Assembly (NCBI GenBank): GCA_032629725.1
Contig: JAFEVB010000036.1
Span: forward strand, 1,116,001-1,180,000
Origin: Gremmenia infestans
Taxonomy: Eukaryota > Ascomycota > Leotiomycetes > Helotiales > Hamatocanthoscyphaceae
Direction: 5' to 3'
DNA length: 64,000 bases
The translations under genes were made by a program, and so were the position numbers. The stretch's first letter is position 1, and each line of letters opens with the position of its first letter. The notes below the pieces were generated by a model that was not told where the DNA came from, searched no databases, and saw only the letters and a list, made by a program, of their open reading frames with translations. This document shows positions 11,218 through 22,404 of the stretch, piece after piece.

Positions 11218-13587
11218 CTTCAAGTGGAGTTTCGATTTGGACTTTTGTAGATTGAGATGTTAGCGAAGTTCAAGAAGTGAAAGTGTTTTAGTGGGCCGAG
11301 ACAGATGTGAATGGCAGTGGAACAAAAGCACAGAGCGAAGTACTTCTGAGTAGGGAAACTTGCAGTCCCCAACCGAGGAACTGTGATATTATCCTTAGAG
11401 AAAGAAGTGCAAAGATGAACGAGGGATGGGAAATGAGGATAGAGGGAGTTGAGAGAAGTTGTGGTAGAGTAGGAAAGTTAAGCGAGGACAGCACAGAAGA
11501 GATTTTTGATGCGAAAGGGTCAACGGGTGAATTGAGAGCATAATCTGACGCGACGAGAAGATGAAGCAGAAAAAAAGCGATGGAGGGGATTGGAATGGCT
11601 CGACAGTTCCGTAGACTGAAGGTGATGTATGGCGAGAATGTATGGGGACCACAAATAGTGTACCTAGGAGGCTTGACACGAATCCAACCGTCAATGAACA
11701 GCAAGCTTGCTAGTAGATCGATCTATGAAGACGTGATATTGTGATGGATACTGTGCCTTGATAGCTTAAGGACGTCGGGTGAGGCGGGGGGTCAGAGAGG
11801 TGAAGATGAATGTGGAGGTGGAGGAGGAGAAGGAGCAAGGAAACGTAACGACAACGACGATGAGGTCAAAGGGCTGCACTTACTTGGAATCAAGACGTTG
11901 CTTCTTCAATGGAGCTCGCGAAGGTCCTACAAGAAGGTCTTCTAGGTGTTGATTAGCAGCGTTGGCACGAGAAAGAACACCGATTGAAGCTCAAAATATT
12001 GTTGTTGTGCGGAAGGAAAGTTTGTTGACGAGACGAAGAAACAGGCCCTTAAGTACGACAGAAGCGAGGAAGGGCTGCGGAGAGAACAACTGCCGACCAG
12101 GTCTGCTCACATTCACCGTCTTTATTTATTCACCAGAGGCAGAAAGCGGAACCTTTTGCTCTAGCTGTCAACTTTCATCAAAACTCTCCAGTCCTGTCTT
12201 GAGTCCATCTCTGGCGCCTCCTACCCCAACCATCACAATAGAAGTGATCAATCGAGAAGTGACGAGGTTGTTCGGGATGCCAATTGAAGTTGATGGCCAA
12301 GTGCATCCCATCCCAAATATCTCGCTACTTGTTAGTACTTCAGACGTGATCAGGGGCCATCAAGCATCACGCTAAAGTTGAAGTCCTGTTGACCAAACTG
12401 ACTGACAAAAACCTAGCTTCAAGGGTCGAAAGCTGTCATTGAGCGCAGGCTGGGACAGAACCAAAACACCAAGGCCAGATCCATGACCGTTTGTCAAGTT
12501 TAAAGGACTGTCCCAAGAGGACCAAGCATTACCAGACCCGATGCTATATAGGTATGATAACAAGTGTCTCCCAGCCCAACCGAATATCTTCTGACATGCT
12601 CTGATATTGATAGGAACATGGATGGCACAAGACTCTAGCGGCAAGTCATAGCTCGTCTTTCTCCTCTGGATGGCACCGAGTATAGAAACACAGCATGGCA
12701 TATATTGGCAAAGACGTCCCAGCTCAAGTGGATGAAAGAAGGAATGATTGAAGCGCTCGCTGGGTGTAAGTTACGGGCCATCAAACCGTCATGGGCCATC
12801 TTCTATATGGAAACTTCTGGCTGGCGTGCCCGGAGCTTGGTCAAAGGAACCGCCTCAATCATCCACCTGGACTGAGAGATATATGCCTACGAGTGGAAAC
12901 GGCAAGTGCCGAAGTTGATATGAAACATAAACATCCCACCTCAAGTGAGAATTCGAGGGGCTGTTCAAGGAACTGGGCTTTGTTCGAGCGAGTATGATGG
13001 TTGAAAGAAACCTTTCCCGGTATGCTGGTGTTTCCCAAACTCACTTGAGATGAGACATAATTCTGTCTTGTGTTGAAGCAAACTAGCAACTCTCTCTACT
13101 TAGCGGCTGCCACTATACAGGCACCACAACATTTCAGAAATAAAACAAAGGTCAAAATCATATTTGTTAAGGCTCCCAATTTAGTCCTAAGCTCGAGGAC
13201 AACTTGATAGTACTAAGCTTTCAGCACAGGCCAGACTCTGCAAATGGACTGCACGGAGCGGAGCCCCACAAGACAACTTCCTCCGAGAGACTATGCTCGA
13301 AACAGAAGCTCGTAAAGCTCTGAGATGTCACCGTCGTCAGGCTACCTCGAAGCTTACCAAGCCTGCCTTTACGCCCAATGAAGATGCGGGGTTCCTGGGC
13401 GTTCCCCACTTATGGAACAGTTTATCCGCGTTATACGAGTACCCCGCTACAACAATGGCGATATACTCGAGTAAAGCTTCTGAACCTTTTCCTCTCTCCT
13501 TCTTATACTTTCCGAGCGGAAAATTGATTGGTATCTTAAACAATTCTACCTCTGTATCTCCTGGTTTGATTGCAAAACTTCGACATC
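11218..13587. other. Divergent intergenic region, no gene seen
   Basis: This is the shared upstream region of the CCHC gene (leftward) and the aldo-keto reductase gene (rightward). The open frames at 11288-11704, 11962-12375 and 12372-12701 show no family resemblance or splice logic, and I judge them spurious. Long 5' UTRs, possibly with UTR introns, are likely on the CCHC side. Confidence 0.5.
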
Positions 13588-14899
13588 ATGGCACCACCTG
13601 AAGGTCTTCCAAAGATGCAATACCGATTCCTAGGACGTTCAGGACTCCAGGTTTCTGCCATTTCCCTCGGAGGATGGCTGACTTACGGCGGACACGTTGA
13701 GAACGGTAAGAAGTCCAAGCTATGTCGAACTGTACCAACTTAGACTGACGTTTACAACAACAGAAAATACCTTCGCATGCATGAAAGCTGCCTACGATGT
13801 AGGAATCAACTTCTTCGATTGCGCTGAAGGATATTCCGGGGGAGAGTCTGAGCGTGTCATGGGAGAAGCTATCAAGAAGTTCAAATGGAAACGGAACGAT
13901 TTAGTCATTTCAACAAAGGTATAAATTAATCCCACATACATTTGAGCTTTCGCTAACGAGTATATAGATATACTGGGGAGCAGCTAATGGCGAGAACCCA
14001 GTGAACAATGTTGGGCTTTCCCGAAAGCATATCGTTGAGGGAGTAAATGCTTCTTTGGAGCGTTTGGGCTTAGATTATGTCGATTTGATATACGCTCATA
14101 GACCGGACAGGAACACGCCTATTGAGGAGACTGTGCGAGCTTTCAATCACATCATTAATACAGGTAAAGCGTTTTACTGGGGTACTTCGGAGTGGGATGC
14201 GGATGAAATTGCAACGGCGTGGAGAGTCGCTGACAAGCTTGGTTTGAGTAAGATATTCCCAACCCCAACCCCAATCCCCCCGCTTCCCCTTTTGAATTGT
14301 ACAACTCTGGAGCACTTAATCCAAATACACATTACTGGCCCTCAGCCATTACCTATACACCCGTAAACTCATCTTTCGAAAACCAAGCTAACTCCCCATT
14401 TCCCACAGTCGGTCCCATAATGGAACAACCATGCTACAACATGCTCGCGCGCGACAAAGTCGAGAAAGAATTCGCGCACCTATACGAAGAAATAGGACTC
14501 GGCCTCACAACCTTCAGCCCCCTAAAACAAGGTTTCCTAACCGGGAAATACAACGACGGCATCCCCAGCGACTCGCGCCTCGGTAGCGGCTCCAACGACG
14601 CCTTCATCCAGATGATGAACAAGAAAGTCGGCGACGAGTCCTGGAAGAAGGATATCGCGAATGTGCGCAAGCTGGCGCCCATTGCGGAGAAGCTGGGGAT
14701 CTCGCAGGCTACCCTGGCATATGCGTGGGTGTTGAGTAATAAGAATGTTAGTTCGGCTATTACGGGGGCGAGTCGGCCGGAGCAGGTTTATGAAAGTGTG
14801 AAGGCATTTGATGCGGTGGGGAAGCTGACGCCGGGGGTTTTGAAGGAGATTGATGATGTGCTAGGGAATAAGCCGGCGGTTTTTACGAGGAGGTTTTAG
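13588..14899 (+). CDS. Aldo-keto reductase, voltage-gated K+ channel beta-subunit type
   Basis: Four exons (13588-13705, 13764-13918, 13968-14247, 14409-14899) give 347 aa, the normal length for the AKR6 / Kv-beta family. The TIM-barrel reductase core is visible: FLGRSGLQVSAISLGGW at the start, catalytic Asp and Tyr in FFDCAEGYSGGESE, Lys in STKIYWG, His in LIYAHRPD, then GTSEWDADEI and the C-terminal SAITGASRPEQV cofactor-binding segment. It is expected to be a soluble NADPH-dependent oxidoreductase. In animals the relatives bind Kv channels, while in fungi most act as plain reductases. The third intron is 161 bp and starts C-rich. The ATG at 13588 precedes the conserved start by the usual ten residues. 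Confidence 0.93.
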
Positions 14900-15095
14900 G
14901 GGGGCAGAGGTAGAGCCAATAGACCAAGATGAAAGAAAGTATCTAGAGCATGGGTTTTGAGTAAAAGCATTGCAATAGATACAACACCAGAATATATTTG
15001 AACATTATTATATCATATCATTATTTGAAACCTTTGAGTTTCTCAAATAGCCTCCTTGTGAGCCATCATTTTAGTCGTGTGGTGTTGTTGTGCCA

Positions 15096-16004
15096 CTAGT
15101 GCTGCTCATTCGTCGTAGATTCAGATCGAGTCGAAGCTATAATCGCCGGCGTAGGTCTCGTAATATCTCCAATATCCCCAGCATCTCCCGAGGCCACAGC
15201 AGCATGATACCCCGGTGGTTCGTGCCTATCGACTTCCCTCGGCGTATCATCACTCATCCTTCTCAACTCCACAGCTTCACCATCCGATTCCGCACCTCTC
15301 CCAGCACTCCTCCTTCCCCCAGCATTCTCATTCGTAGTCGTAGCCACAATATGACCATACTCCACACTCCTCAAACTAGGCGGTTTCCCCTCAGCTCCAT
15401 ACGGCGGCGGCGCCTCTCCCCTCTCATCCAATCCCTCTTCTCCCAGTCTCCTTGCATTCCCACGCCCAGCATTATAGCCCGGACTCGGAGCTGCATTCCA
15501 CCCTAACCCCAACCCCATTCCCAATCTCCCAGTTCCTTCCCCCCGATACGGACCCCGCCCAAACCGCGACCTGTATCCCGCGACATCCCGCGCCAACGCC
15601 TGCTGCGAGGTCTCCCGCAAGTATGCAGCTTTCCTCCGCCGGAGGCGCCCTATATATAGGATGCCGAGGCAGGCTAGGACAGCTACGGCGGCGATGATGA
15701 GGAAGTAGTAGCTGAAGGCATGGGCGTTTCTGGTAGTGATAGCGGGGGAAGAGGTTGCCGGTGGCGGGGTTGTGGATGTTGGAGTTGGAGCTGGCGGTAA
15801 TGAGGTTGAGGATGTGAGGAGCGTAGTGGGGGGTGGTAAGGAGGGGTTATTGTTGTCTTGGCGATTGGACATGTGGATGGGAAGTTGGGCGAAAGAGCTG
15901 CTGGGCAGGATGAGGGATAGGAAGAGCAGGGTTGAGGTTGATGGGAGGGAGGATCTCGTGCATTGGCATGCTCGTTTGCTGCGTGTTGGCCGACGGGTTT
16001 CCAT
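15096..16004 (-). CDS. Single-pass membrane protein with Pro/Thr-rich ectodomain
   Basis: One exon, 302 aa. Residues 20-40 form a signal-peptide-like hydrophobic stretch ending at SSFAQ. Residues 41-95 are Pro/Ser/Thr-rich and probably O-glycosylated. Residues 97-119 are a clear transmembrane helix followed by the stop-transfer patch GRLRRRK. Residues 124-302 are a disordered, charged cytoplasmic tail with PPPYG and EPPGYH motifs. The layout resembles small fungal cell-wall or plasma-membrane sensors, but there is no WSC or CFEM cysteine pattern, so no function is assigned. It is transcribed divergently from the Tfb5 gene. Confidence 0.75.
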   Translation of the reverse strand: METRRPTRSKRACQCTRSSLPSTSTLLFLSLILPSSSFAQLPIHMSNRQDNNNPSLPPPTTLLTSSTSLPPAPTPTSTTPPPATSSPAITTRNAHAFSYYFLIIAAVAVLACLGILYIGRLRRRKAAYLRETSQQALARDVAGYRSRFGRGPYRGEGTGRLGMGLGLGWNAAPSPGYNAGRGNARRLGEEGLDERGEAPPPYGAEGKPPSLRSVEYGHIVATTTNENAGGRRSAGRGAESDGEAVELRRMSDDTPREVDRHEPPGYHAAVASGDAGDIGDITRPTPAIIASTRSESTTNEQH

Positions 16005-16536
16005 GCTGATGATGTGTTTATATGAAGGACATTCTTATGGCTAGAGAGGAAATAGATTGGGTTGTAAGATCTTAGATATATATGTATTTGGGGGATATGC
16101 GTACAGTAATAATCGTGTGATTCTCTTTATTATGATAGATTTATAGAACGAATAAGTAACTAGTTCAAAAACTTTCTGTGTAACAATACTAAGAGGAACT
16201 GAATGATAGTTGGTTAATAATACAAAAGAAAGATGAGGATTATTAATGAATCGTCGTGCAATAACTACAATTCATAAAAGCCCCCGCTGTTAGATATCTG
16301 CTCCCGCCGACGATGCCGAACCTCCGAACCCTTCTCCATACAAGCTCCCGGAATAAGCTTTTACTGCTTAAATCCGGCTGCTAAGAAGGAATCCCGCAGA
16401 TAATCGGAATCAGCTTCAGCTTCTCGGAGCCGACTTGAGGCTCCGGAATCCGGTCACGAGCGCACGAGGTATACTCCCCAAATTCTACCTATCTACATCG
16501 ACCTGATCACTAAAAGAGGAGCCTCAAGGAGTCAAA
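16005..16536. other. Divergent promoter region between membrane protein and Tfb5 genes
   Basis: 532 bp with no gene. It is AT-rich in its left half. Near 16280-16480 it has several CCGGAAT/CTCCGGAA-like words that could be regulator sites, but no established motif can be named. Confidence 0.45.
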
Positions 16537-16869
16537 ATGCCACGAGCCATTAGGGGTAAAGTCCCCACTCTCATCATACATTTTATCTACATTTAATTAA
16601 TCCTTCCTTCCACTAGGTGTTCTCGTAGAATGTGACCCCTCGATCAAATCCATCATCGTCAAAATAGACAGCGAAGAGCATGCTTTCATCGTCGAAGACC
16701 TGGATGATCAAACGCTGGTCATCAAGGAGAATATGCTAGCCGTTCTCAAGATGAGGCTTGATGAGGTATGTATCTGTGTTTTTTGTATGGAATGGAAGAG
16801 GACTGATGGAATGTACTGTAGGCTTTGAAAGAGACGCAGCAGCCGCCTAGTGATTCTGGGTCTGATTAA
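16537..16869 (+). CDS. TFB5: TFIIH subunit Tfb5 (GTF2H5/TTDA homologue)
   Basis: Three exons (16537-16555, 16617-16765, 16822-16869) give 71 aa, the normal size for this tiny subunit. The first exon is only 19 nt and encodes MPRAIRG. The joined protein shows the family core GVLVECDPSIKSII, then FIVEDLDDQTLVI, and a C-terminal helix containing MLAVLKMRLDEAL. Tfb5/p8 binds Tfb2/p52 and stabilises the TFIIH core used in nucleotide excision repair and RNA polymerase II initiation. The gene is easy to miss because no single exon is long. It converges on the mitochondrial L16 gene. Confidence 0.93.
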
Positions 16870-17225
16870 AAGGTGTGGGATGGTGCATGGATTTGGTCTT
16901 GATGGCTTTGGGGCGTCATGGCGTTGGGACAAGTGGGAAAAGTGTGGGCGCTGGTGGGATTTGAGGTTTGCATTAGAGGTTGCTGCGAAGCTGTTTAGCA
17001 CGTTTGTTACGCGGAGGGCCTCTAAGCTACACGGCGACAGAAGGATATCTCCTAGCTGAGGTCTACCAAAGAAACACTTGGGCGAGCAATAGTCACTCAA
17101 ACCTATGGGAAAGCATGAATGACTGTTTGGTGGTGTGATATCCCGAAAGCCTCTTTATGATTTGTACATGGCTTTCAAGCTCAATTTTTTTACAAGTTAC
17201 AATATGGCTATGCTACAAACCCTGC
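16870..17225. other. Convergent intergenic region
   Basis: This is the space between the 3' ends of the Tfb5 and mitochondrial L16 genes. It should hold both 3' UTRs. No gene, repeat or RNA is seen. Confidence 0.5.
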
Positions 17226-18072
17226 CTAAGCATCTGGAGACGTAGATGCTGCAGTTGTTGTTGGGGTAGTTTCAGCAGTAGAACCCAGGGGCATCGCCAA
17301 CGGGATGGCTCTCCGCGGTCTCTTTAACTCCTCCATTGTAATCCCATCCATCTTCGTAATTCCAACAACAGGAGGATCTCCCTTCTTGACAAACTCGTAC
17401 AAACCTAAACATCAACGAGTCAGCATATAAGTCTAAAACTTGGGCTGAGAAACTAACCTGGCATCTTGTTTCCAGCTAATCGGAAAGCATCTCTGGCCAC
17501 TTGCTCGTGAACATCACCCTTCAACTCAAAGATGATTTTGCTAACAGCAATTCTCGACGCCCAATGATCGAATGATCCCTTTCCTTTACCCATACGGACC
17601 TAGCCACAAATTAGCAACACACTTTCAACACCAACTCACCAAAGCTTCAACATACCTCATTACCCTTGGTATACACTCCAATACTCGCACAAACCCTCTT
17701 GTACAACCGATACCGCATCCCCTTTAGCCGCACCTTAATCGCCTCCTCCCCATTCTTCAACTGCATGGCGCTGACCCGTCGATGATGATCCGCCATCCGC
17801 AGTCCAAAGTCTCCCCATACTATTGTTGTTCCTCTTGCTGATCCGCCGGTTGGCACGCGAGGTCTGCCTTTACGCGATCGTTTCTTCTCGGGCGAGGTTG
17901 GGAGGAGCCAATTACCGCCTCTGGAGGCTGTGATGGAGAATGGACGGAGGGTTCTTGAGGGAGATGCGATTGACTTTAGCGAAGAGGGTGTTATGAGGGG
18001 TCGTAGGGGGGATGAGGATATTGAGAGCTTCTGGAATTGAGCGGCGAAGCTCGAGGGATGGAGGAGCTTCAT
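17226..18072 (-). CDS. MRPL16: Mitochondrial large-subunit ribosomal protein L16 (uL16m)
   Basis: Three exons (complement of 17226-17404, 17458-17599, 17656-18072) give 245 aa. An N-terminal Ser/Arg-rich, acid-poor presequence of about 70 residues (mitochondrial targeting) precedes the L16/L10e fold. The core includes RKGRPRVPTGGSARGTTI, the RRVSAMQLKNGEEAIK segment, and RMGKGKGSFDHWASRI, which is the L16 signature next to the A-site tRNA and peptidyl-transferase centre. The ATG at 18072 (MKLLHPSS) is chosen because it starts a typical presequence. An in-frame ATG at 18174 would add 34 residues and cannot be excluded. The C-terminus is fungal-specific and Thr/Pro-rich. Confidence 0.92.
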
Positions 18073-18559
18073 GGTCGTGGTGGAGTCGCTGTTCAACAAC
18101 CTTCGAGACGAGCTTGAGGTCTTCAAAATATTTGGAGATGTACGGCTACGGTGACCGATAGCACCATAAACCATGTAATGGCTTGGATTTCATTCCTGCA
18201 CCATATAAAATATTTCAGAGGATAAGGAGAAGTCAAAGACTTTAAAGGTAATCGCTATAGCTACATTTAGGTACCTACGGGAAGTAATATTTTGACCGAA
18301 CTGTTTAGTTCTTTACAGCTCTTGCCGTTTAGGTTACAAGCTGTCTACTTCGGAGGAAACGGCTCCCGTACATCACTATATTCTTCTGTCGCGTAAAGTG
18401 AGTCGCGCTTTTTGAACAAGTCGCGTCGTCATCAACCTTCAAGATTCTTTTGATCGAAATTCAGACCAGCATGACTGTTTTCTTGTAATTCTTAACATGC
18501 CATTTTCCATTTAGCTGGCTGAGCGATTCTCTTACTCATACCAGCGCCAGACGTCCACA
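18073..18559. other. Divergent promoter region (mitochondrial L16 / RFC1)
   Basis: 487 bp with no gene. It contains a run of GTCGCG words (next entry) close to the RFC1 start, and a TTAGGTACCTA palindrome-like word near 18266-18276. Confidence 0.5.
18388..18426 (+). promoter_or_regulatory. Cluster of TCGCGT (MCB-like) sites upstream of RFC1
   Basis: Three GTCGCG words lie within 39 bp: TCGCGT at 18389-18394, TCGCGC at 18403-18408 and TCGCGT at 18421-18426. They sit 134-171 bp before the RFC1 ATG. WCGCGW is the core of the MluI cell-cycle box bound by MBF (Mbp1-Swi6) at G1/S genes in yeasts, and RFC1 is a replication gene. The regulatory role is inference. Confidence 0.4.
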
Positions 18560-21500
18560 ATGCCTGCAGATATTCGGAGTTTCTTTGGGGGCAAGACCTC
18601 TACGCCCATCCGTGAAAAGGAGACGAAGAAGGAAGAGGAGTCCAAGAAAAAGCGAAGCAGTAAGCTAGCCTGTGGATTTTGTGATAGAATTGCAGCATGC
18701 TGATATGGTATAGAAAGCCGCAAGGTCATTGACGACAGTGACGATGATGAACCTGAGTAAGTGTTCCGAATACTTCATTACTTCATCTTCATGTATTTGA
18801 CTAATACCTCCTAGACCTAAGAAATCCACACCGAAAAAGCCTGCCCCCAAGAAAGCCGTGTATGCCGCCTCTTACTGTCTCGACGCTCCTCACTAATGAG
18901 GATTTAGGAAGAAGGAATCTCCAAAAGGAAAGGAGACATCAACAACAGACTACTTTGCTGCATCGAGCATTAAGCCCAAGGCCAAACCAACCCCAAAGAA
19001 GCCTATACCCGCACCAAAACTCGAAAGCAATGGCCGTTCCTCCGCCCGCAAGAACAGAGCTGTCTCATATAAAAACGATGACAACGATGAGTTTGCATTC
19101 TTAGATGACGACGACGATGCTGGTGACGATATATTCGCGGCGGACGTCAAGAAGCCAACGGAAGAGAAGGACGCCTATGACGAGAGCGAAAGCGATGACA
19201 TCCCTACTGTCAAGCCCAAAAAGGCAGCTACGAAGGGCAAGACCAATTCTACAAAGAAGGGCAGCGATATTCAGATGACGGATGCCACCGACGAGCACTC
19301 TTTCGTTATGATAGACGAAAGTGACGATATGATGGTTATTGACAAGCCAGCCCCAAAATCCGGAAGCAAGAAGAGGAAGTCTGTGGATCTAGAGTCCGAG
19401 GACGAGGAGCTTGTCTACAAGATCAAGTCAGTCAAGAGCAAGTCGGCGAAGCCGCCACCTGCGAAGAGAGCTCGTGCTCCACCCACGAAAAAGGCTGCAG
19501 TACCAGAAAGTTCTGCCGTCCAGTCAATTCTAGATGACATTCCAACTGTTCGAGCGCCAACTCCTCCACCGCAGGATCCCAGTGTGAAGTTTGACTGGAA
19601 GAAGGCCCAAGGTGCCGGAAACGGCGGCGCTCCTCCTGCGGCAGGCACAAGAGACATACCCACTGGCCAAGAAAATTGCTTAGTCGGTTTGACATTTGTG
19701 TTCACGGGTATACTTGAAACCATCAGCAGAGAAGAGGGCCAGGAACTTGTGAAACGATATGGAGGCAAAGTTACCACTGCACCAAGCGGAAAAACAAGCT
19801 ACGTTGTTCTCGGGAATGACGCCGGACCTTCGAAATTGAGAAAGATCCAGCAGATGGGTCTCAAGACGATCAACGAGGAAGGTTTGTTCGCTCTGATTTC
19901 AAGGATGCCTGCCAACGGTGGGGATGGGAAAGCTGCAGAGATAAATAACGAAAAGAAGAAATTGGAGATGGAAAAGATCAAGAACGATGCCCTAGAAATG
20001 GAGCGAGAAGAACAGAGAAAGCAAGACGATGCCGTAAAGGCTAGAAAGAAACTTGAGAAGGAAACCGCTGCCCAAGGCTCAAAAGCAAGACTACCACCTC
20101 CTCCGCCAGCACCTTCTAGCTCGCAACTATGGACCACCAAATACGCCCCTACGTCGGCCAACCAAATCTGTGGCAATAAAGGCCAGGTTGAGAAGATTCA
20201 GAAATGGTTGAAGGGTTGGTCTGTCGCACATAAATACGACTTTCAGAAAAAAGGTGCTGACGGCCTGGGTGGCTATCGAGCAATCATGATCTACGGCCCA
20301 CCTGGAATTGGTAAGACTACAGCCGCCCATCTGGCCGCTAAGCTTGCTAGCTATGATGTTCTTGAGAGCAATGCCAGCGACTCCAGAAGTAAGAAGCTTG
20401 TTGATTCGGGCGTCGGAGAAACATTAAACAACAAATCTCTGTACGGCTATTTCTCCGGCGAAGGCAAAAGTGTCGAGGCAAAGAAAGGGAATATTGTATT
20501 GATCATGGACGAGGTTGACGGCATGTCAGCTGGTGATCGGGGAGGTGTCGGCGCCCTGGCAAAGCTTTGCAAGAAGACTGATGTGCCTATGATACTGATT
20601 TGCAATGAACGGAAACTACCAAAGATGAAGCCATTCGACTTCGTAACGTTGGACATCCAATTCAAACGACCTACTGTTGAGCAAATCCGATCACGTATCG
20701 CGACGATATGTCACAGAGAAGGCCTCAAACTCCCCATGAACGTCATTGATGCTTTGATTGAAGGTACCCACCAAGACATTCGACAAATCATCAACATGAT
20801 CTCCACAGCCAAGCTTGACCAGACTGCTATGGATTTTGACCAAGGAAAGTCTATGTCAAAGGCATGGGAGAAGTCTGTGGTATTGAAACCCTGGGATATT
20901 TGCCATAAACTTCTTGGGGGGGGACTATTTGCGCCTTCCAGCAAATCCACACTCAATGACAAGATAGAACTCTATTTCAACGACCATCAGATTAGTTTTC
21001 TCATGATCGCCGAGAACTACCTCAAAGTCAAACCATCGCGAGCCAACAATTTGAGTGGCCGAGAGCAAAACCTCAAGGCTCTGGAACTCGTTGACCAGGC
21101 CGCTCAGAGCATTAGTGATGGAGACTTGGTCGACCGGATGATCCATGGATCTCAGCAGCAATGGAGCTTGATGCCAACACATGCCGTATTCAGTACTGTC
21201 ATACCTTCCAGTTTCGTCTATGGTCAATTGATCGGAGAGACCAGGTTTCCATCATGGCTTGGCCAGAACAGTAAGCAAGGCAAGCTTGTTCGATATGTCA
21301 AGGAGATACAGTCACATATGCGCCTTCGTACGTCTGGAGATCGCCATGAAATCCGTCAGCAATACCTGCCCGTTTTATGGACTCAAACTGTCAAGCGCCT
21401 CGAAAACGAAGGGAAGCCTTGTGTAGATGAGGTCATCAACCTTATGGATAATTACTTCCTGACAAGGGATGACTTTGATTATATAACTGAGCTCGGTGTT

Positions 21501-21975
21501 GGACCACAAGATCAAGAAGACGTGAAGATTGATACCCAGACGAAATCGACCTTCACGAGACTGTAAGTATCATGCCTGATTTTATGGGATCTTGCTAACA
21601 TAATTTAGGTACAATGCCCGTTCACATCCTCTACCGTTTATGAAAGCCGGTAATATTGTCGCCCCTGCTGCGAAGACCAAGGCCGAAGTTCCTGATCTCG
21701 AAGAAGCATTTGAAGAGGAAGACGAAGGCGAGGTTATCGCCGATCCTGATGCAAAGGAGGGCGAGGAGGACCTCGAGGACTCTTTGAAGAAGGACAAGTA
21801 TATCAAGAAACCAAAAGCCAAGAAAGCTACCGCGGCAAAGAAGGCTCCGAACAAAAAGGCCGCCAAGAACGATAGCGATGATGATATGATTAATGACGAG
21901 TCTGAGGAGGATGTCAAGCCGACGAAGGGTAAGAGTAAGGCCAAAGCGGCAACGAAGGGCAAAGGAAAGAAGTGA
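18560..21975 (+). CDS. RFC1: Replication factor C large subunit (Rfc1)
   Basis: Five exons (18560-18659, 18714-18756, 18815-18859, 18908-21562, 21609-21975) give 1069 aa. The N-terminus MPADIRSFFG is a PIP-like motif, followed by a Lys-rich acidic/basic tail. A BRCT domain spans about 317-395, including GLTFVFTGILETISREEG and TSYVVLGNDAG. The AAA+ clamp-loader module has Walker A GPPGIGKT at 526-533 and Walker B IMDEVDGM near 596. The Rfc1 C-terminal collar domain and a Lys-rich nuclear tail follow. Rfc1 with Rfc2-5 loads PCNA onto primer-template junctions in the nucleus. Three very short exons precede the main one. Length and domain order match the family fully. Confidence 0.96.
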
Positions 21976-22404
21976 TGCCAACAGATTTTGTAAGAGTATA
22001 CTCGAGTATACCTAGGTAGTGCATTGTAGTGTAGCGGATCTGGAGGTTAACTTGCTTCGTACGAAGTACAACATACAGTAGACATGAGTATGACTGCCAG
22101 AGTATTGGGGAATAACATGAAATATACCTAATTAAATACCACAATAAATAACATAACAAACTGTAATATACTATTACCATGGGCGGATAATAAACACTAG
22201 TAATACAACAATATCTCTGATGATTTCGAGTGCTGATGGAAGGCGGTAGAGGGGTATTTCACGCTAGTATATTTTAGACCTAGCCCCCTTGCATAAGCGA
22301 GCCCGCACAGAAACTGCGACCATGGAAATAATTTCCAACTGAGGTTCTGCAGATTTGACTTGACGTCGCAATTGATTTCGCAACGCCCCGACGATCAAGC
22401 AAAA
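21976..22404. other. Intergenic region RFC1-RACK1
   Basis: 429 bp carrying the RFC1 3' end, with an ACCTAGGTAGTG word near 22010, and the RACK1 promoter/5' UTR. No gene or RNA is seen. Confidence 0.5.

Noticed and set aside
11962..12375. 137-codon plus-strand frame between the CCHC and reductase genes
   Set aside because: No conserved motif or splice structure; composition looks random.
18073..18174. Upstream ATG at 18174 as the mitochondrial L16 start
   Set aside because: The extension is not presequence-like, and the ATG at 18072 begins a typical targeting peptide; kept only as an alternative.
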